From NCBI RefSeq assembly GCF_050279675.1, contig NZ_JBNNUK010000008.1, positions 1-64,000 on the forward strand: a DNA stretch of 64,000 nucleotides. Direction: 5' to 3'. The notes under the pieces were generated by a model, which searched no databases, was not told the DNA's origin, and worked only from the letters and a program-made list of their open reading frames with translations. Every line of letters starts with the position of its first letter. Within the stretch, counting starts at the first letter, position 1. Position numbers and translations under genes: made by a program. Positions 34,579 through 42,900 of the stretch are shown here, piece by piece. This stretch comes from Viridibacillus sp050279675. Its GTDB lineage: Bacteria; Bacillota; Bacilli; Bacillales_A; Planococcaceae.

Positions 34579-35118
34579 ATGTTGAAAATAGGTATTGTTT
34601 TAGGAAGTACACGTGAAGGTCGAGTAAGTCCACAGGTTGGAGATTGGGTGAAAGGTCTTGCTGATCAACGTGGAGATGCAGAATATGAAATCATTGATAT
34701 CGCAGACTTTAAATTACCGTTTTTAGGAGACCCAAATGGTGATACTCAAGGGATTAGTGGTTGGTCTGAGAAAATTAATGGCTGTGATGGATTCGTATTC
34801 ATTGTTCAAGAATACAATCATAGTATTACAGGCGCATTAAAAAATGCATTGGATTTACTACGTGTTGAATGGAACAATAAAGCGGCAGGTATCGTAAGTT
34901 ATGGTTCAGTAGGCGGGGCGCGTGCGGCAGAACATTTACGTGGAATTCTTGGAGAATTATTAGTTGCAGATGTTCGTGTACATCCTGCATTATCTTTATT
35001 TACTGACTTTGAAAACGGCACTGTTTTCAAACCAGCCGATGTTCAAGCAGCATCTGTTAACGATATGCTAGACCAAGTCGTTGCTTGGAGTGGCGCTTTA
35101 AAATCTTTACGTAAATAG
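34579..35118 (+). CDS. NADPH-dependent FMN reductase family protein
   Basis: A 179-residue flavodoxin-like reductase (GIVLGSTREGR phosphate loop, EYNHSITGALKNALD, SYGSVGGARAAEHLR). Relatives reduce quinones, azo dyes or chromate. The ATG at 34579 follows TTAGGAGG. An in-frame GTG at 34501, with its own weak ribosome site, would add 26 residues (KELGFIDKLFGKATKHTEE...). It follows the dioxygenase gene closely, so it probably belongs to the same quinone-stress operon. Confidence 0.87.
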   Translation: MLKIGIVLGSTREGRVSPQVGDWVKGLADQRGDAEYEIIDIADFKLPFLGDPNGDTQGISGWSEKINGCDGFVFIVQEYNHSITGALKNALDLLRVEWNNKAAGIVSYGSVGGARAAEHLRGILGELLVADVRVHPALSLFTDFENGTVFKPADVQAASVNDMLDQVVAWSGALKSLRK

Positions 35119-35258
35119 AAGAAAAAGATTTCCACAGAAAAGAAATTGTGAATGATGATGTTCTTTTCCGTATAGAGCGTTTAGTAGATGATACAGTACA
35201 GCTTGTGGATGCATATGCAGAAATTCGTAAAGCAAAAGATGCAGAATACGATTTTTAA
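35118..35258 (+). pseudogene. C-terminal remnant of an unidentified gene
   Basis: A frame without a start codon reads FHRKEIVNDDVLFRIERL and VDAYAEIRKAKDAEYDF before a stop. It starts inside the end of the reductase gene, has coding-like composition and no family that I recognise. It is probably the tail of a deleted third operon gene. Confidence 0.5.
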
Positions 35259-35313
35259 TAAAATTAATTGTATTTTAAACTAAAGTACTTAAAATAAAAT
35301 AATAAATTTTCTA

Positions 35314-35355
35314 AAATTCCCTATATAACATTAAGTGTTTTATAGGGATTTCTTA
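35314..35355 (+). terminator. Terminator-like hairpin
   Basis: AAATTCCCTATA and TATAGGGATTT pair with one bulge, followed by a T-rich segment. Confidence 0.6.
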
Positions 35356-35428
35356 TTTTGAAAGAGAATAGTTATTTGTAATGTAAAAAGATCCGCCTCC
35401 ATAAAGTTTATTGATATCCGATGGAACT

Positions 35429-35551
35429 GAGCGGGCACATGTAGCCATTAACTACTTTGATGAAGATAGTGATGCAAAGGAGACAAAGAAACTTGTAGAA
35501 GCAAGAAGGGCGCTGTCTCTTACTTGCAGTCAAATGATTGTTAGTTTTTAG
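35429..35551 (+). pseudogene. Short-chain dehydrogenase fragment
   Basis: The frame ERAHVAINYFDEDSDAKETK and KLVEAR matches the part of glucose/aldehyde-type SDR enzymes just after the cofactor loop (AKEGAHVAINY...). The Gly-rich loop upstream and all catalytic residues downstream are missing. Confidence 0.65.
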
Positions 35552-35594
35552 AAATAAAATATATAATGAAAGGAGAATAAGGAGGTTTTTTATT

Positions 35595-36758
35595 TTGCAA
35601 AATTTCACTTTTTGGAATCCTACGAAACTTATTTTTGGACAAGGACAGTTAGAGCAGTTGAAAACTGAGGTGCCAAAATTCGGTAAAAAGGTATTAGTTG
35701 TTTATGGCGGCGGAAGTATTAAGCGTAATGGCCTATATGACAATGTAATGAATATGTTAAATGAAATTGGCACAGAGGTTTTTGAGCTATCTGGGGTAGA
35801 ACCAAACCCTCGACTTTCAACAGCTAGAAAGGGAATTGAGATTTGTAAAGCTGAGAACATTGACTTTATTTTAGCAGTTGGTGGCGGAAGTGTAATTGAT
35901 TGTACGAAGCTTGTTGCTGCAGGTGCAAAATATGACGGTGATGCATGGGATTTAGTAGTTAATAAAGCATTTGCAACAGAAGCACTTCCATTCGGAACAG
36001 TTTTAACTCTTGCTGCAACAGGATCTGAAATGAACGCTGGTTCTGTTATAACGAATTGGGAAACAAACGAAAAATATGGTTGGGGAAGTGCTGTGACATT
36101 CCCGCAATTTTCAATTTTAGATCCTGTTAATACGTATACTGTTCCGAAAGATCAAACGATCTACGGAATGGTAGATATGATGTCACATGTGTTAGAACAT
36201 TATTTCCATCTTGAAGAAAACACCCTTTTCCAAGATCGTATGTGTGAATCATTACTGTTAACTGTTATCGAGACTGCACCAAAGCTGTTAAATGACCTTG
36301 AAAATTATGAGTATCGTTCTACGATTTTATATAACGGTACTATGGCGTTAAACGGTATTTTAAATATGGGCTATCGTGGAGACTGGGCTTCTCATAATCT
36401 TGAGCATGCTGTTTCTGCAGTTTATGATATTCCTCATGGCGGTGGACTTGCGATTCTATTCCCTCATTGGATGGAACACAATTTAAAAGTCAAACCAGCT
36501 CGCTTTAAACAATTAGCTGTAAGAGTATTTGGTGTTGATCCTGAAGGGAAAACTGATGAAGAAGCAGGATTAGAAGGTATTCAAAAACTTCGCGAATTCT
36601 GGAACAGCATTGGTGCCCCGTCACGACTAGTTGATTATGATATTGATGATAGCAAGCTAGAGGTTATGGCAGACAAAGCGATGATTTATGGTGAATTCGG
36701 TAATTTTACAAAACTGAATAAAGAAGATGTAATGGATATTTATCGCGCATCATTGTAA
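35595..36758 (+). CDS. Iron-containing alcohol dehydrogenase, YugJ/butanol dehydrogenase type
   Basis: A 387-residue NAD(P)-dependent alcohol dehydrogenase of group III. The dinucleotide loop GGGSVID and metal ligands in MVDMMSHVLEHYF and HNLEHAVSAVYDIPHGGG are present. Length and sequence track B. subtilis YugJ closely. The TTG at 35595 has AAGGAGG 9 bp upstream and gives the expected N-terminus; the frame extends upstream without a ribosome site. Likely role is aldehyde/alcohol conversion under low oxygen. Confidence 0.9.
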   Translation: MQNFTFWNPTKLIFGQGQLEQLKTEVPKFGKKVLVVYGGGSIKRNGLYDNVMNMLNEIGTEVFELSGVEPNPRLSTARKGIEICKAENIDFILAVGGGSVIDCTKLVAAGAKYDGDAWDLVVNKAFATEALPFGTVLTLAATGSEMNAGSVITNWETNEKYGWGSAVTFPQFSILDPVNTYTVPKDQTIYGMVDMMSHVLEHYFHLEENTLFQDRMCESLLLTVIETAPKLLNDLENYEYRSTILYNGTMALNGILNMGYRGDWASHNLEHAVSAVYDIPHGGGLAILFPHWMEHNLKVKPARFKQLAVRVFGVDPEGKTDEEAGLEGIQKLREFWNSIGAPSRLVDYDIDDSKLEVMADKAMIYGEFGNFTKLNKEDVMDIYRASL

Positions 36759-36784
36759 TGATAGAAAATTAGATTATATTTATT

Positions 36785-36824
36785 GAGCCATTGAGGGGAT
36801 TATCTCTCAATGGCTCTTTTTAAT
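36785..36824 (+). terminator. Terminator after the alcohol dehydrogenase gene
   Basis: GAGCCATTGAG (36785-36795) pairs with CTCAATGGCTC (36806-36816), then five T residues. Confidence 0.93.
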
Positions 36825-36984
36825 TTCTCCCCATAATAGATGAATATGTAAAACATTTTTAACCTTACTTACGAAGAATACTATCTTAAGATATAATAAT
36901 GGATACCAAAATAATAGATAGATGATTCTAAAAAATCAGGTAAATCATTTTGGAACATTGTCAAAAGTAAAAGGAGATATAGGG

Positions 36985-37896
36985 ATGCAGAGAGAATCAC
37001 GTGCAAAAACCGCATTATTAATTACATTTGTGGTCATCGCTTGGGGAATGTGTTGGCCGATATATAAAATGGCTCTTAATTATACGCCGCCTTTGTTATA
37101 TGCAGGAATGCGTACATTATTTGGTGGTATTCTATTAGCTGGAATATTATTACCACAATGGCGCAAAATCGAATGGAAAAAGAATTGGAAAGTTTATGTG
37201 ATTGTTGGCTTGTTGAATACCGTTATATTTAATGGAGTTCAAACAGTTGGTCTACAATATTTACCATCAGGTCTATATTCCGTTATTGTTTATTTACAAC
37301 CAGTGTTAGTGCCAATTTTAGCTTGGATGTGGCTAAACGAATCATTATCTGCCATTAAAGTAGTGGGGCTTGTTATAGGTTTCTTAGGAGTAGCTGCAGT
37401 GTCGTTGGATGGTTTTACAGGTAATGTATCATTATTCGGTATAATGTTAGCACTTATTACCGGTATAGGCTGGGCAGTTGGCGTTGTTTATGTGAAAAAA
37501 ACAAGTTCACAAGTACATGGGTTATGGCTTGTTGCAATCCAAAGTATAGTTGGTGGAACAATTTTAAGTATGGGTGGTATAGCAACAGAACATATTTCAG
37601 ATATAACATGGAATATTAGTTATATTAGTTGTTTATTATTTGGAGCGGTTATCGCAGTCCCAGGTGCTACGGCTGCATATTTCTATTTAATGAGTTCTGG
37701 TGAATCAAGCAAAGTAGCCTCTTTTACATTCTTAGTACCATTAATTGCAGTTGTCATTGGTACGCTGTTCTTAAATGAACCATTTACATATTCTTTATTG
37801 TTAGGATTAGTATTGATATTAATCAGTATTTATTTAATTAATCGTCCAGAAGCAGGTTTTTCCTTTGTTCGGCGTGTAGAGCATAAGCATCTATAA
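36985..37896 (+). CDS. EamA-family (DMT) transporter
   Basis: A 303-residue protein with ten predicted membrane segments in two EamA repeats (each starting with an AWG/GWA-like motif and ending in LNE...GLVLI). Family members export amino acids or other metabolites; the cargo is unknown. The ATG at 36985 follows AAAAGGAGAT. No linked regulator is obvious. Confidence 0.9.
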   Translation: MQRESRAKTALLITFVVIAWGMCWPIYKMALNYTPPLLYAGMRTLFGGILLAGILLPQWRKIEWKKNWKVYVIVGLLNTVIFNGVQTVGLQYLPSGLYSVIVYLQPVLVPILAWMWLNESLSAIKVVGLVIGFLGVAAVSLDGFTGNVSLFGIMLALITGIGWAVGVVYVKKTSSQVHGLWLVAIQSIVGGTILSMGGIATEHISDITWNISYISCLLFGAVIAVPGATAAYFYLMSSGESSKVASFTFLVPLIAVVIGTLFLNEPFTYSLLLGLVLILISIYLINRPEAGFSFVRRVEHKHL

Positions 37897-38063
37897 AGCA
37901 AGTTGTTAATTAATATAGCAAAAATAGCCTCAAAATGCGGATGCTCAATAATCCCTTTTTGGGGTTTTTATATGTAGTTAAATACAATAGGGACATATGT
38001 CCTTTTCAAGATAAGCGTATGTGCTTTTTAATAGAGAGAACAGTTTGGATGGGGGAGAGGAAT

Positions 38064-38489
38064 GTGCGGGGAATTATTTTTGCGTTTTTAGGTGGAGCCT
38101 TTATTACGCTACAAGGGGTAGCTAATGCACGGATTAGTCAAGATATTGGTACTTGGCAAACTGCGACAATAACACAATTAATAGGATTTGTAACAGCTTC
38201 ACTAATATTCCTTTTTGTCAGAGATGGCAACTTGCAAATGTTCAAAAAAGTAAAACCATACTATTTGGTTGGTGGGGCATTTGCCGCCATAATTATTTTC
38301 AGTAATATTTCGGCGATTCATCAGATTGGTGTTACGCTAACTATATCAGCAGTTCTCATTGCCCAGCTCGGTTTAACTTTTGTTATTGATATTAAAGGTT
38401 GGTTTGGTGTGGCAAAACAACAGATGAAGTTACCACAGTTTATTGGTATTGGAATGATGGTAGCTGGAGTTATTATTTTAGGTTTATAA
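38064..38489 (+). CDS. YdcZ-type half-size DMT transporter 1
   Basis: A 141-residue membrane protein with about five hydrophobic segments, typical of the YdcZ (DUF606) half-transporters (start RGIIFAFLGGAFITLQGVANA, end AGVIILGL). The GTG at 38064 is chosen because GGGGGAG lies 6 bp upstream and it matches relatives; an in-frame ATG at 38049 lies within that site. A second YdcZ gene follows after a Crp/Fnr-type regulator. Confidence 0.85.
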   Translation: MRGIIFAFLGGAFITLQGVANARISQDIGTWQTATITQLIGFVTASLIFLFVRDGNLQMFKKVKPYYLVGGAFAAIIIFSNISAIHQIGVTLTISAVLIAQLGLTFVIDIKGWFGVAKQQMKLPQFIGIGMMVAGVIILGL

Positions 38490-38538
38490 GAAAATTTTAG
38501 AATGATTAAGACGAAAGTATAGGAGGTGTAGATGGTTC

Positions 38539-39237
38539 ATGAAGAAAATAGAGAATCGTGAGCAACTCAATCATTATTTAAAAGCTTATCAATTAGAATC
38601 TATTTTCAATGAATCTTTAATTGAGCATTTATCGCTTTATAGCTTCGACCAAGGTGAAGATATTTGTTCGCAGGGAGATTCGTCGCATTATCTTTATATA
38701 CTTGTGAAGGGGAAAATCAAAGTGTTTACTACCTCCTTGGAAGGTAGAAAATTAATCCTCTCTTTTAAGAATCCACTTTATCTCATTGGAGATATTGAAT
38801 ACGTTCAAGATATAGATATCATAAATACAGTTGAAGCCGTTTCGCCTGTTATTATGATCGGTATTCAATATCAATGGCTAAAAAAGTATGGGAGCGATTA
38901 TACGCCATTATTGCAATTCTTACTCGAAACCATTTCAAGGAAATTTCATATAAAATCAAACTTTTTTAGCTTTAATTTGCTATATCCAGTAGAAGTACGA
39001 TTAGCTAGTTATTTGTTGTCCATTTCTTTTGATGAATCCGACGCACAATATGATGGAGGACTAAGTACAAATAGTTTAAGGGATGTAGCGGATTTAATTG
39101 GAACGAGTTACAGACATCTCAATCGAGTTATTCAGCAATTATGCACCGAAGGATTAATTGAACGTACAAAAGACTCAATCAATGTAACAAATCGTGAGGC
39201 ATTGAGCACGCTTGCCAATCACAATATTTATGAATGA
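38539..39237 (+). CDS. Crp/Fnr-family regulator (YeiL-like)
   Basis: A 232-residue regulator with an N-terminal cyclic-nucleotide-type beta roll (about residues 25-120) and a C-terminal helix-turn-helix (LRDVADLIGTSYRHLNRVIQQL). It resembles YeiL of E. coli. No four-Cys iron-sulfur cluster set as in Fnr is seen; one Cys lies near residue 43. It sits between two YdcZ transporter genes in the same direction and may control them. Confidence 0.87.
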   Translation: MKKIENREQLNHYLKAYQLESIFNESLIEHLSLYSFDQGEDICSQGDSSHYLYILVKGKIKVFTTSLEGRKLILSFKNPLYLIGDIEYVQDIDIINTVEAVSPVIMIGIQYQWLKKYGSDYTPLLQFLLETISRKFHIKSNFFSFNLLYPVEVRLASYLLSISFDESDAQYDGGLSTNSLRDVADLIGTSYRHLNRVIQQLCTEGLIERTKDSINVTNREALSTLANHNIYE

Positions 39238-39260
39238 AATAAACGTAGTGAGGAGTAACA

Positions 39261-39725
39261 ATGATGATTGTAGGGTTAATATTAGCGCTTGTAGCAGGTT
39301 CATTAGTCGGTTTGCAAAATATTTTTAATAGCAAAGTAAATGAACATACAGGTTCTTGGGCTTCAACAACATTGGTGTTAGGACTGGGGTTTTTAGCATC
39401 ACTGATGGTGGGGTTAATTGTTGAGGGTGGAAACTTATTTAATTTACAAAATATGCAACCATGGTATTGGTTCAGCGGGTTAATCGGTGTTGGTGTCGTT
39501 ACCTGCATTTTGAATGGTATTAAATTGCTTGGTCCGACATATGCCATTTCAATTGTACTGACATCACAACTTTGTTTCGCATTATTATGGGATTCACTAG
39601 GGTGGTTTGGTTTAGAGCAAGTTCCTTTTACATTCCGGCAGTTACTAGGTGTACTAGTCATAGCTGGTGGTATAATTGTCTATAAATTTGGTGGTAGAAC
39701 AGCAGAAGTGGGGGAGCAAATTTGA
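39261..39725 (+). CDS. YdcZ-type half-size DMT transporter 2
   Basis: A 154-residue membrane protein of the same family as the gene at 38064 (start LILALVAGSLVGLQNIFNSKV, end LGVLVIAGGIIVYKFGG). Its stop overlaps the start of the HAD gene. The two YdcZ proteins differ enough to suggest that they form a heterodimer. Confidence 0.87.
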   Translation: MMIVGLILALVAGSLVGLQNIFNSKVNEHTGSWASTTLVLGLGFLASLMVGLIVEGGNLFNLQNMQPWYWFSGLIGVGVVTCILNGIKLLGPTYAISIVLTSQLCFALLWDSLGWFGLEQVPFTFRQLLGVLVIAGGIIVYKFGGRTAEVGEQI

Positions 39726-40414
39726 AAAAATATCAGACATTATTATTTGATGTAGATGATACGTTATTAGACTTCGGAGCAGCGGAGAAAGAGGCATTAT
39801 ACTTACTTTTTAAAGATCAAAAATTACCTTTAACGAAAGAGATAGAAGAGCGTTATAAGGAAATTAATCAAGGTCTTTGGAGTGCTTTTGAAAAGGGTGA
39901 AATTGGTCATGATGAGGTAGTAAATACGCGCTTTTCTCTTCTATTTAAAGAATATGGTAAAGAAGTGGATGGAGCCTTATTAGAAAGAAATTATCGAATT
40001 CATTTAGAAGAAGGACATCAGCTTATAGAGGGTGCTTTGGAATTAATCATAAGCCTACAAGACAAATATAATTTATATATAGTGACAAATGGTGTTTCCA
40101 AAACACAGGACAAACGTCTACGAGCTTCAGGGTTACATACGCTATTTAAAGCTATTTTCGTTTCAGAAGATACAGGTTTTCAAAAGCCGATGAAGGAATA
40201 CTTTGATTACGCCTTCGCAAGAATTCCTAACTTCATGGCAGAAGATACTTTAATTATCGGAGATTCCCTCAGTTCGGATATTAAAGGTGGGCAGCTAGCA
40301 AACATTGATACATGTTGGTTTAATCCACATATGAAGTCAAATAACACTGAAATTATGCCAATGTATCAGATTCAAAAGCTTGATGAGTTATATCAAATAC
40401 TAAATACTAAATAG
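39722..40414 (+). CDS. HAD-superfamily nucleotidase (YjjG/YfnB type)
   Basis: A 230-residue phosphatase. HAD motifs are FDVDDTLLDF (nucleophile Asp), IVTNG, and GDSLSSDIKGG; Lys for motif III is in QKPMKEYF. YjjG-type enzymes dephosphorylate nucleoside monophosphates. The TTG start overlaps the previous stop (TTGA), which implies translational coupling. Confidence 0.87.
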   Translation: MKKYQTLLFDVDDTLLDFGAAEKEALYLLFKDQKLPLTKEIEERYKEINQGLWSAFEKGEIGHDEVVNTRFSLLFKEYGKEVDGALLERNYRIHLEEGHQLIEGALELIISLQDKYNLYIVTNGVSKTQDKRLRASGLHTLFKAIFVSEDTGFQKPMKEYFDYAFARIPNFMAEDTLIIGDSLSSDIKGGQLANIDTCWFNPHMKSNNTEIMPMYQIQKLDELYQILNTK

Positions 40415-40719
40415 CAATAAAATTATTGTTATTAATGCGTTCGAAAATGCAGCCTTAAAGCTGGGGAATCGGGCGTTTTTTATTTGCATAAAAATGGGGT
40501 GTAAAAGAATTATAGAGGAGAGAATAAATGATAATTCATTTTGGTGAAAACGGGAATTGAAGGAAGGCTTGTAAATCTGAAAGGACTATGACAGTATATA
40601 AGCATGCAAGAAACAACTTATATAATTTTAGTATGTCCAGCTCGTAATAGCTATTTATACGGAGCACTATAAATCTATTTAGGGGAAAATGGACCAAAAC
40701 GAACGGAGGAAAAAACACG
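40415..40719. other. Non-coding stretch with hairpin
   Basis: A stem-loop candidate with a nested CAGC/GCTG hairpin ends in TTTTTTATTT near 40485 and may terminate the HAD operon. The 10-codon frame at 40528 with GAGGAG upstream is too short to claim. Confidence 0.5.
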
Positions 40720-41055
40720 ATGTTAGATTTACCAAATTGTCCGAAATGTAATTCAGAATACACTTACGAGGATGGGAGTCTTTTTGTCTGCCCAGAATGT
40801 GCGCATGAATGGACTTTAGAATCTGAAGAAAGTGAAGATACAAAAGTCATCAAGGATGCTAATGGAAATGTATTAAACGATGGTGATTCGGTTACTGTTA
40901 TTAAAGACCTTAAAGTAAAAGGTAGCTCTTCTGTATTGAAAATCGGGACAAAAGTAAAGAGCATTCGTTTAGTTGAAGGCGATCATAATATTGATTGTAA
41001 AATTGATGGTTTTGGAGCAATGAAATTAAAATCGGAATTCGTTAAAAAGATTTAA
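40720..41055 (+). CDS. yjdM: PhnA/YjdM-like zinc-ribbon protein
   Basis: A 111-residue protein with an N-terminal zinc ribbon (Cys7-x2-Cys10 ... Cys24-x2-Cys27, in NCPKC and VCPEC) and a KOW/SH3-like C-terminal barrel. It matches the PhnA/YjdM family whose name derives from E. coli phn genes but whose role is unsettled. No phosphonate genes are near. Monocistronic, with CGGAGG upstream. Confidence 0.9.
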   Translation: MLDLPNCPKCNSEYTYEDGSLFVCPECAHEWTLESEESEDTKVIKDANGNVLNDGDSVTVIKDLKVKGSSSVLKIGTKVKSIRLVEGDHNIDCKIDGFGAMKLKSEFVKKI

Positions 41056-41074
41056 TATCTGGTTGCTTATAGGA

Positions 41075-41117
41075 GAATTCATTTTGAGTAGTAATTTATC
41101 AAAATGAGTTCTTTTTC
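41075..41117 (+). terminator. Terminator after the PhnA-like gene
   Basis: GAATTCATTTTGA (41075-41087) pairs with TCAAAATGAGTTC (41099-41111), then TTTTTC. Confidence 0.85.
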
Positions 41118-41413
41118 ATTTCATTAAGTAAACTAATTATAAAAGACAACAAATTCAGGCATAGTTATGGTAAGGGCCCACTACTTTTTAGCACCAGCAT
41201 AACTCGTCCTTTATTCGTTGCCTTTTTCTGAGATTATCCATCTTTAATTCAATTGTAGGAAGACTTATCAGCAATATGGACACGTTCCCTCTTATTTTTG
41301 AATTTTGGGCTTACCAAAGTGATCTTGCGGATTCTTTACTAGAACCAAATCATGAGCATTTCGTAAAGAGGGACGCTTATGATTATGAAACTATAGAATC
41401 AGCTCATATTAAA
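41118..41413. other. Non-coding stretch between convergent genes
   Basis: No supported gene. A 67-codon plus-strand frame from 41276 has no ribosome site and overlaps the minus-strand gene. Confidence 0.5.
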
Positions 41414-41635
41414 TTAATCTACATGATATTCGATAAACTCAAAAAAATCTGGTGTTCTTATTTCTTGCAAATAACTTAATTTCTCTAGAATTTTCATACT
41501 AATCTCTTGTTCCAAATCTTCTCGCTCTTGCATGCGAGTGTTAATCAAACTTTTCTTAATAGCAGGTCTAAAGAGTTCTAGTAAGCGCTCTAGGTCTTTG
41601 TTTTCTACTTCATGCAAGATTTGATTTTCCATCAT
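41414..41635 (-). CDS. rsoA: RsoA-like small sigma co-factor
   Basis: A 73-residue protein carrying a sigma region 2-like segment (FRPAIKKSL, REDLEQEISMKILEKL, FFEFIEY). It lies 51 bp downstream of a SigO-like gene. In B. subtilis SigO (YvrI) and RsoA (YvrHa) act together as a two-piece sigma factor, with RsoA supplying core-binding residues. GGGGGAAC precedes the start. The match is by length, motif and position, not a search. Confidence 0.7.
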   Translation of the reverse strand: MMENQILHEVENKDLERLLELFRPAIKKSLINTRMQEREDLEQEISMKILEKLSYLQEIRTPDFFEFIEYHVD

Positions 41636-41686
41636 GTTCCCCCGTTTCTTTCTAACAAACGTGAATTGAATAAGTAATTCCCCATT

Positions 41687-42280
41687 TTATTTTTCCTGTT
41701 TGCATGCATTTCTTAATTTCTTTAAAGCAGCTTGATGGTTATACGAAATAGTTTGTTCTGATTCGTTTAATATTTTTGCGATTTGTTTGTTATTAATATT
41801 ATGAATGTAGATTAATTCCAAAATGCGTAATTGCTTATTTGATAGCAACTTCATTTTAGAATTTAGATGAGCATTGGCAATATAGTCACTAATGTTTTTT
41901 TGTTTTCGTTGGAAATTGATAAAAGTCGTATCCTCATCGGTCGACATTAGAAGATCCATTAATAGATGTTTTTCCTGAGCGATGGATTCTTCAGTTACAC
42001 CGGGAATAGGAAGGTTTTTTTTATAATAATTACGTAATTTTTTATCAAATTCAATCGCAGAAAAGTGGATAGTTTTTGAGATATAAGAAATTAAAATAAT
42101 GTTTTTATAGTATCTGCGAAAGGATGCATTTAGTTGTTCGATACTTTCTTTGTCCATGTCATTGATTGCCTTATTAAAAATACGTTGATTATCACCACTT
42201 TTTAAGAATTCTTTCATAATAGGCTGTTTCATCATAGCATCATATTTCTTGAAAAATTCTTCTTCTCTAACTGTCATCAT
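41687..42280 (-). CDS. sigO: SigO-like RNA polymerase sigma factor
   Basis: A 197-residue sigma-70-type protein. The C-terminal half has a region 4 helix-turn-helix (LSNKQLRILELIYIHN, then NKQIAKILNESEQTISYNH). The N-terminal half is a divergent region 2 (EEEFFKKYDAMMKQP...FRRYYKNIILISYISKTI). The combination with the RsoA-like gene and a nearby yvrJ gene points to SigO (YvrI). In B. subtilis this system controls oxalate decarboxylase and responds to acid and envelope conditions. No YvrL-type anti-sigma is recognisable here. Confidence 0.72.
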   Translation of the reverse strand: MMTVREEEFFKKYDAMMKQPIMKEFLKSGDNQRIFNKAINDMDKESIEQLNASFRRYYKNIILISYISKTIHFSAIEFDKKLRNYYKKNLPIPGVTEESIAQEKHLLMDLLMSTDEDTTFINFQRKQKNISDYIANAHLNSKMKLLSNKQLRILELIYIHNINNKQIAKILNESEQTISYNHQAALKKLRNACKQEK

Positions 42281-42730
42281 CTACACTCCTCCTTTCATGT
42301 GAAAGAGAAATATAAAGCAAATTAATCGAGAAATAGTATTATGAAATTTAGAATTTTTTGGGAGTAAAAGTGGTGTTTGAATTATTATTTATGCTACTAG
42401 TTTATGGGTTAATTTAGTGATTATGTTAATTTTAACGATAACACACATGTTTGAAATGAAAATGTATCTTTTTTATCATTTTTATTGGAAAACGCATATC
42501 ATTATTAAAAATGAATAAAGATTTTTGGTGATGGGACTTCCAGCTTTTTATAAGAAAGATATTGGGTGGTGAATTTTAACTACTACATTACATTGAAAGG
42601 GTCATAATTTGTCTATATTGCTCTTCTACATTATGAATTGTCTAGTAATCGTCGATGTTGTTTTCATATATTATGACCCTTCCCATAATCATGGTCTGAT
42701 AAGTTAAGACAAGAGATTCTATTGTTTAAT
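42281..42730. other. Intergenic region before sigO with long-range hairpin
   Basis: AGGGTCATAAT (42598-42608) is complementary to ATTATGACCCT (42670-42680), an 11-bp stem enclosing 61 bases. It could be the end of the protease-yvrJ transcript. The rest is AT-rich and presumably holds the sigO promoter. Confidence 0.5.
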
Positions 42731-42889
42731 TCACCCTTTTTTTTTCTGAACAATTACTTCACGGAGATAGTCTAATCCAACTGTTAATCGTTCTAGTTTT
42801 TTTTCAAAACGTATCAAAAGGTATATTGTCATTACAATTGGAAATCCAAAATTTGAGATTAAATAAACCCAATCCGCATCGGTTCCCAT
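42731..42889 (-). CDS. yvrJ: YvrJ-family small membrane protein
   Basis: A 52-residue protein. One membrane segment (about residues 7-27, VYLISNFGFPIVMTIYLLIRF) is followed by an amphipathic tail (EKKLERLTVGLDYLREVI) and a Lys run. The NFGFPI motif and overall plan match YvrJ, whose gene is a SigO target in B. subtilis. The ATG has a perfect GGAGGGG site 5 bp upstream and lies 11 bp after the protease stop, so the two are one operon. It is easily missed because of its size. Confidence 0.82.
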   Translation of the reverse strand: MGTDADWVYLISNFGFPIVMTIYLLIRFEKKLERLTVGLDYLREVIVQKKKG

Positions 42890-42900
42890 AATAACCCCTC

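Noticed and set aside
41276..41479. 67-codon plus-strand frame
   Set aside because: No ribosome site and overlap with the better supported RsoA-like gene on the minus strand.
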